Positions 5,684 to 7,851 of a stretch of DNA of 7,851 nt are shown piece after piece; within the stretch, counting starts at the first letter, position 1; each line of letters begins with the position of its first letter. The position numbers and the translations under genes are program-made. Below the pieces are notes generated by a model. That model made no database searches. It was given only the letters and a program-made list of their open reading frames with translations, and was not told the DNA's origin. The DNA is taken from positions 1 through 7,851 of the forward strand of contig JAFRRE010000192.1 in NCBI GenBank assembly GCA_017428285.1, given 5' to 3'. This stretch comes from Bacteroidales bacterium (GTDB lineage Bacteria; Bacteroidota; Bacteroidia; Bacteroidales; F082).

Positions 5684-6778
5684 TCACGCCATCACTGTGT
5701 TCCCCTTAACCATAGAAGCGATTCCTTCAAACACTTCTTCGGCCTCATCTTTCCGAAGCCCGAACTTTACGGCAAGCTGAACAGCGTCCATTTTCCCTGG
5801 ATCTTTGTAGTTGCCATTCACGGAAAGGCTGTGGAATCCACCCAAGCCTTCGCAGGGCAGCACATCGTAGGCTGGAGCCAACTGCCAAACATCATTGCGA
5901 CGAATGAAAGCAAAGTTCTTTACATGGTCGTCGCAATTGCCGATGATGAGGTTGAACGCCATCAGGCGGAACACCTTCCACAGCTCCTTGACGGAATGCG
6001 TGAGTTGGCTGCAAGCCCAGAACAGATGACCGTAATCGGCGGTGGGCAGGTGATAGTCGAGGTTCATCAGGGCGGAGAGACTGATAACGTGCAGTTTGCC
6101 GCCATCTTCGGTACGGTCGAAGCGCTTTGAGCCGAAGTATTTTCCTTCGAAAAGTCGGGTCTCGGCCATCTCAATGCCACATTCGCGAGCCAACAGTGAG
6201 GTCTCATATTCGATTTTGCCTACATTGGGCGGGTCGGTGCGGTCGCGGAACTTCACTAACCACTCGGCACCGTCGTGATGCACAAACACTTTGGGTCTCG
6301 TGCCGCCCGAGGAGCCGCCGCGTCGCCAAGCCTTGTCGAGGTCGTCGGAATAGTCGGTATTCAATACCCGCTGCGACTCTTCCGTCATGTGGTCGAGGTC
6401 GATGATGACCTGCTCGTCAACGGTGCTTAGGTCGGGATGGTATTCCAAGGCACCTCGCCCACGGCTGCCAACAAACATCAGTTGCTCCAACAAATCCAAC
6501 GAAGCCAACGACTTGCCTTGCGACCTCAGATAACGGTCGAGCACCAATGCACTCCAGCCGTCGGGCAGGCTGTCGTCGAACACACCGAAGTTGCCGTCAA
6601 AAGGCTTCGCATCGGCGGTGAACAACCTCGATTCCAACGGCAAGTGAAACGGCGAGATGGAAAAGCCATTCCGAATCCAGTCCGCATCGTATTCGAACAA
6701 AGCGCGACCGTCTCTATCCAAAGCTATCCGCCCGACTTTACGGGAGCCTAGCGTTACTTCAACTATCTTTTCACTCAT
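5684..6778 (-). CDS. hipA: HipA-family serine/threonine kinase toxin
   Basis: A 364-residue kinase toxin. The N-terminal part (about 1-110, with FGVFDDSLPDGW at 64-75) is the Couple_hipA/N-subdomain, and the HipA_C kinase domain follows. Visible motifs are the glycine/serine-rich loop GGSSGGTRPK (154-163), ATP-binding LVKF with K176, the catalytic loop GNCDDHVKNF (280-289; D283 and N288 correspond to the catalytic aspartate and metal-binding asparagine) and LAPAYDVL (300-307; D305 is the metal-binding aspartate). E. coli HipA phosphorylates glutamyl-tRNA synthetase and causes growth arrest; the target here is not shown. The protein is shorter than E. coli HipA (440) but all core motifs are present, so it looks active. 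The start MSEKIVEV is chosen because it overlaps the hipB stop by 8 bp, as expected in a coupled hipBA operon; a longer frame to 6865 only repeats hipB sequence in another frame. Confidence 0.92.
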   Translation of the reverse strand: MSEKIVEVTLGSRKVGRIALDRDGRALFEYDADWIRNGFSISPFHLPLESRLFTADAKPFDGNFGVFDDSLPDGWSALVLDRYLRSQGKSLASLDLLEQLMFVGSRGRGALEYHPDLSTVDEQVIIDLDHMTEESQRVLNTDYSDDLDKAWRRGGSSGGTRPKVFVHHDGAEWLVKFRDRTDPPNVGKIEYETSLLARECGIEMAETRLFEGKYFGSKRFDRTEDGGKLHVISLSALMNLDYHLPTADYGHLFWACSQLTHSVKELWKVFRLMAFNLIIGNCDDHVKNFAFIRRNDVWQLAPAYDVLPCEGLGGFHSLSVNGNYKDPGKMDAVQLAVKFGLRKDEAEEVFEGIASMVKGNTVMA

Positions 6779-7097
6779 TGCGTTTCCCTCGCTTTCTGTT
6801 TGTTGTGGTGGCATTAAGTGCCTCATCCAAAGTGGCGTATTTGCGCGACTCAAACAATCGGTCAAAGTCGTTCAAGGCATCCAAAGCGTAAGCGATATGG
6901 AGCAAGCCATCCAAAGAAATCTTGCCTGTCCGCTCAAAGCGGCGGTAGGTCGCCAAAGGCAATCCCGAGCGCACAGAAAGACCTTCCTGCGTTAGGTTCA
7001 TCTCCAAACGACGCGCTTTCACCCGTTCCGCCAAAGCCATGGCCTTACCTTCTGGTGAGACAATATCAAATGACAATATATTGTTATTTATATCCAT
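6771..7097 (-). CDS. hipB: HipB-like antitoxin, helix-turn-helix repressor
   Basis: A 108-residue XRE/HTH_3 protein directly upstream of hipA, overlapping it by 8 bp. The helix-turn-helix spans about residues 22-75, with LTQEGLSVRSGLPLATYRRF (35-54) as the central helices. The C-terminal tail is basic (RKRGKRNE). The expected role is to bind and neutralise HipA and repress the operon. The 20-residue N-terminal extension (MDINNNILSFDIVSPEGKAM) resembles those I recall in Bacteroidetes HipB-like proteins, which supports the ATG at 7095-7097. The promoter at 7132-7162 gives that ATG a leader of about 28 nt. A shorter start at M20 (7040) is possible. Confidence 0.87.
   Translation of the reverse strand: MDINNNILSFDIVSPEGKAMALAERVKARRLEMNLTQEGLSVRSGLPLATYRRFERTGKISLDGLLHIAYALDALNDFDRLFESRKYATLDEALNATTTNRKRGKRNE
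7073..7084. promoter_or_regulatory. Palindrome inside the hipB 5' end (possible operator)
   Basis: ACAATATATTGT is a perfect 12-bp palindrome within codons 5-9 of hipB, about 42 bp downstream of the predicted transcription start. It could be a HipB site in the early transcribed region, but the sequence is AT-rich and chance is possible. Confidence 0.3.
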
Positions 7098-7106
7098 TAT
7101 TAACCA

Positions 7107-7125
7107 CTAAATGATTATATTTTAG
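7107..7125. promoter_or_regulatory. Inverted repeat at the hipBA transcription start (possible operator)
   Basis: CTAAA-N9-TTTAG spans the predicted transcription start (about 7126) and leader. Its position suits HipB autorepression. The arms are only 5 bp, so support is modest. Confidence 0.35.
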
Positions 7126-7131
7126 CAGTTG

Positions 7132-7162
7132 CAAAGATACAAAATCTTTTTGAATTGGCAAA
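7132..7162 (-). promoter_or_regulatory. hipBA promoter, Bacteroidetes vegetative type
   Basis: On the minus strand TTTG (7159-7162) is followed by exactly 19 bp and TATCTTTG (7132-7139), a perfect match to the Bacteroidetes -33 TTTG / -7 TAnnTTTG consensus. Transcription would start near 7126, before the hipB ATG at 7097. Confidence 0.82.
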
Positions 7163-7169
7163 TATAATT

Positions 7170-7305
7170 GAGATTCCCCTTCGGGGAATGGAGTGTGTCT
7201 TTGAAATTTAAAGCGGCGGCAAAAACAAATTGCCTGTCAGTAAATGTCACAAGCCGCCGCGGTTAACGACCACACCCGATCTCAATTCCCCGTCAGGGGA
7301 ATCTC
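7170..7305. repeat. 136-bp quasi-palindromic element (REPIN/MITE-like)
   Basis: The outer ends GAGATTCCCC (7170-7179) and GGGGAATCTC (7296-7305) are a perfect 10-bp inverted repeat. Each end also folds on itself: ATTCCCC-TTC-GGGGAAT (7173-7189) and ATTCCCC-GTCA-GGGGAAT (7285-7302). Inside, GCGGCGGC (7213-7220) pairs with GCCGCCGC (7253-7260) around a 32-base loop. The two arms thus share the order hairpin, GTGTG-like spacer, GC-rich block, in inverted orientation, like two REP units facing each other. It lies between the 3' end of a permease and the hipBA promoter. The right-hand hairpin, 16 bp after the permease stop, could also act as a terminator, though no T-tract follows. Confidence 0.65.
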
Positions 7306-7317
7306 CTTGTTTCATTA

Positions 7318-7851
7318 TCATTCACTCCGCAGCGACTTCACCGGATTCATCGTTGCCGCCCGCAGACTGCGCAAGGTGACCACCGCTATCGTTACGCCCA
7401 AGACGGCCAACAGCGCGATAGCAAACACCCAAACGTGCAGCGGCACCTGATAGGCAAAGCCTTCCAAATAACGCCGCATGATGACGATGCTCACGGGCAC
7501 GGCGATGACGAAGCACACCAACACAATCTTCACGAAGCGCGAGTTAAACATCGCCAGGATCTGCCCCACCGTGGCGCCATGCACACGACGGATGCCAATC
7601 TCCTTGCGGCGGTGCTCCGTCTCGAACATCACCAAGCCGAACACGCCCATCAGCGAGATGACGATGGCCAACACTGTAAACAAAGTGACCAACTTCGAAA
7701 GGTTTTGCTCCTTTTTATATTGGTTTTCAATGGCTTGTTTAAATGGTCTCATCCATACCGAGAAACCATCGCCTAATGTCGGATCAAGGTCGTTGAGGGT
7801 ATTTATTGTGCGTTCCATCAAAGCTTGGGTATCAACGCCAACTTCAGTGCG
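7318..7851 (-). CDS. ABC transporter permease, MacB/FtsX type (C-terminal part only)
   Basis: The last 177 codons of a third permease; the frame is open to the right edge. It holds the end of a periplasmic domain, then the final FtsX domain with three membrane helices, the ATPase-contact motif IGIRRVHGAT and the canonical C-terminus MNPVKSLRSE before TGA at 7318-7320. It is closer to the general family consensus than the two C-termini at 1188 and 3147, and differs clearly from both, so it is not a recent duplicate of either. An internal ATG at 7816-7818 is not the true start because homologous sequence continues upstream to the edge. The promoter lies outside the window. It runs in the same direction as the other permease genes. 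Confidence 0.9.
   Translation of the reverse strand, partial: RTEVGVDTQALMERTINTLNDLDPTLGDGFSVWMRPFKQAIENQYKKEQNLSKLVTLFTVLAIVISLMGVFGLVMFETEHRRKEIGIRRVHGATVGQILAMFNSRFVKIVLVCFVIAVPVSIVIMRRYLEGFAYQVPLHVWVFAIALLAVLGVTIAVVTLRSLRAATMNPVKSLRSE

Noticed and set aside
5903..5924. Extra activator half-site (CTTTACA) inside hipA
   Set aside because: Only half a palindrome, within coding sequence and far from any promoter; chance occurrence.
6779..6865. 29-codon upstream extension of hipA
   Set aside because: It lies wholly inside hipB in another frame and has no HipA-like sequence; MSEKIVEV is the better start.
7040..7097. hipB starting at the internal Met-20
   Set aside because: The 20-residue extension looks like that of related Bacteroidetes HipB-like proteins and fits the promoter spacing, so the longer start is preferred, though not proven.

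Overview
The window looks like a Bacteroidales chromosome segment (Bacteroides/Prevotella-type). The evidence is the Bacteroidetes vegetative promoter pattern (TTTG / 19 bp / TAnnTTTG, perfect ahead of hipBA), the lack of strong Shine-Dalgarno sequences, long 8-helix MacB/FtsX-type permeases, and an AAA_14/DUF4143 ATPase. Genus and species cannot be fixed from this. No tRNA, rRNA, CRISPR array or transposase gene was seen, and no gene-free stretch exceeds 300 bases.

Layout, left to right. 1-134 (-): N-terminus of an FtsX-type permease leaving the window. 135-292: its control region, with a leader repeat, a sigma-54 (-24/-12) promoter and two tandem 17-bp palindromes. 364-1058 (+): a toxin-antitoxin pair, a small antitoxin overlapping a PIN-domain RNase by 4 bp. 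1059-1187: a hairpin and a two-copy 33-bp-phased repeat. 1188-1691 (-): 3' remnant of another permease. 1695-3132 (+): an AT-rich cassette of three 33-bp-phased direct repeats, a promoter and an AAA_14/DUF4143 ATPase. 3147-5519 (-): a complete 790-residue permease. 5520-5676: a near copy of the 135-292 control region. 5684-7097 (-): hipBA. 7098-7317: hipBA promoter, possible operators and a 136-bp quasi-palindromic element. 7318-7851 (-): C-terminal part of a third, divergent permease.

How it fits together. The backbone is a same-strand series of paralogous ABC permease genes. At least two are driven by nearly identical sigma-54 promoters with upstream palindromes, so an NtrC-family activator encoded outside the window probably switches them together. 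Every junction between permease genes holds a selfish or defence-like module: PIN toxin-antitoxin, AAA_14 ATPase, or hipBA. One permease has been cut down to a 3' fragment next to the AAA cassette. No ABC ATP-binding subunit, sensor kinase or response regulator lies in the window.

The main points for follow-up are the duplicated sigma-54 control block, the 33-bp-phased repeats that sit on the AAA promoter and recur as an apparent relic beside the permease fragment, and the REPIN-like quasi-palindrome upstream of hipBA.
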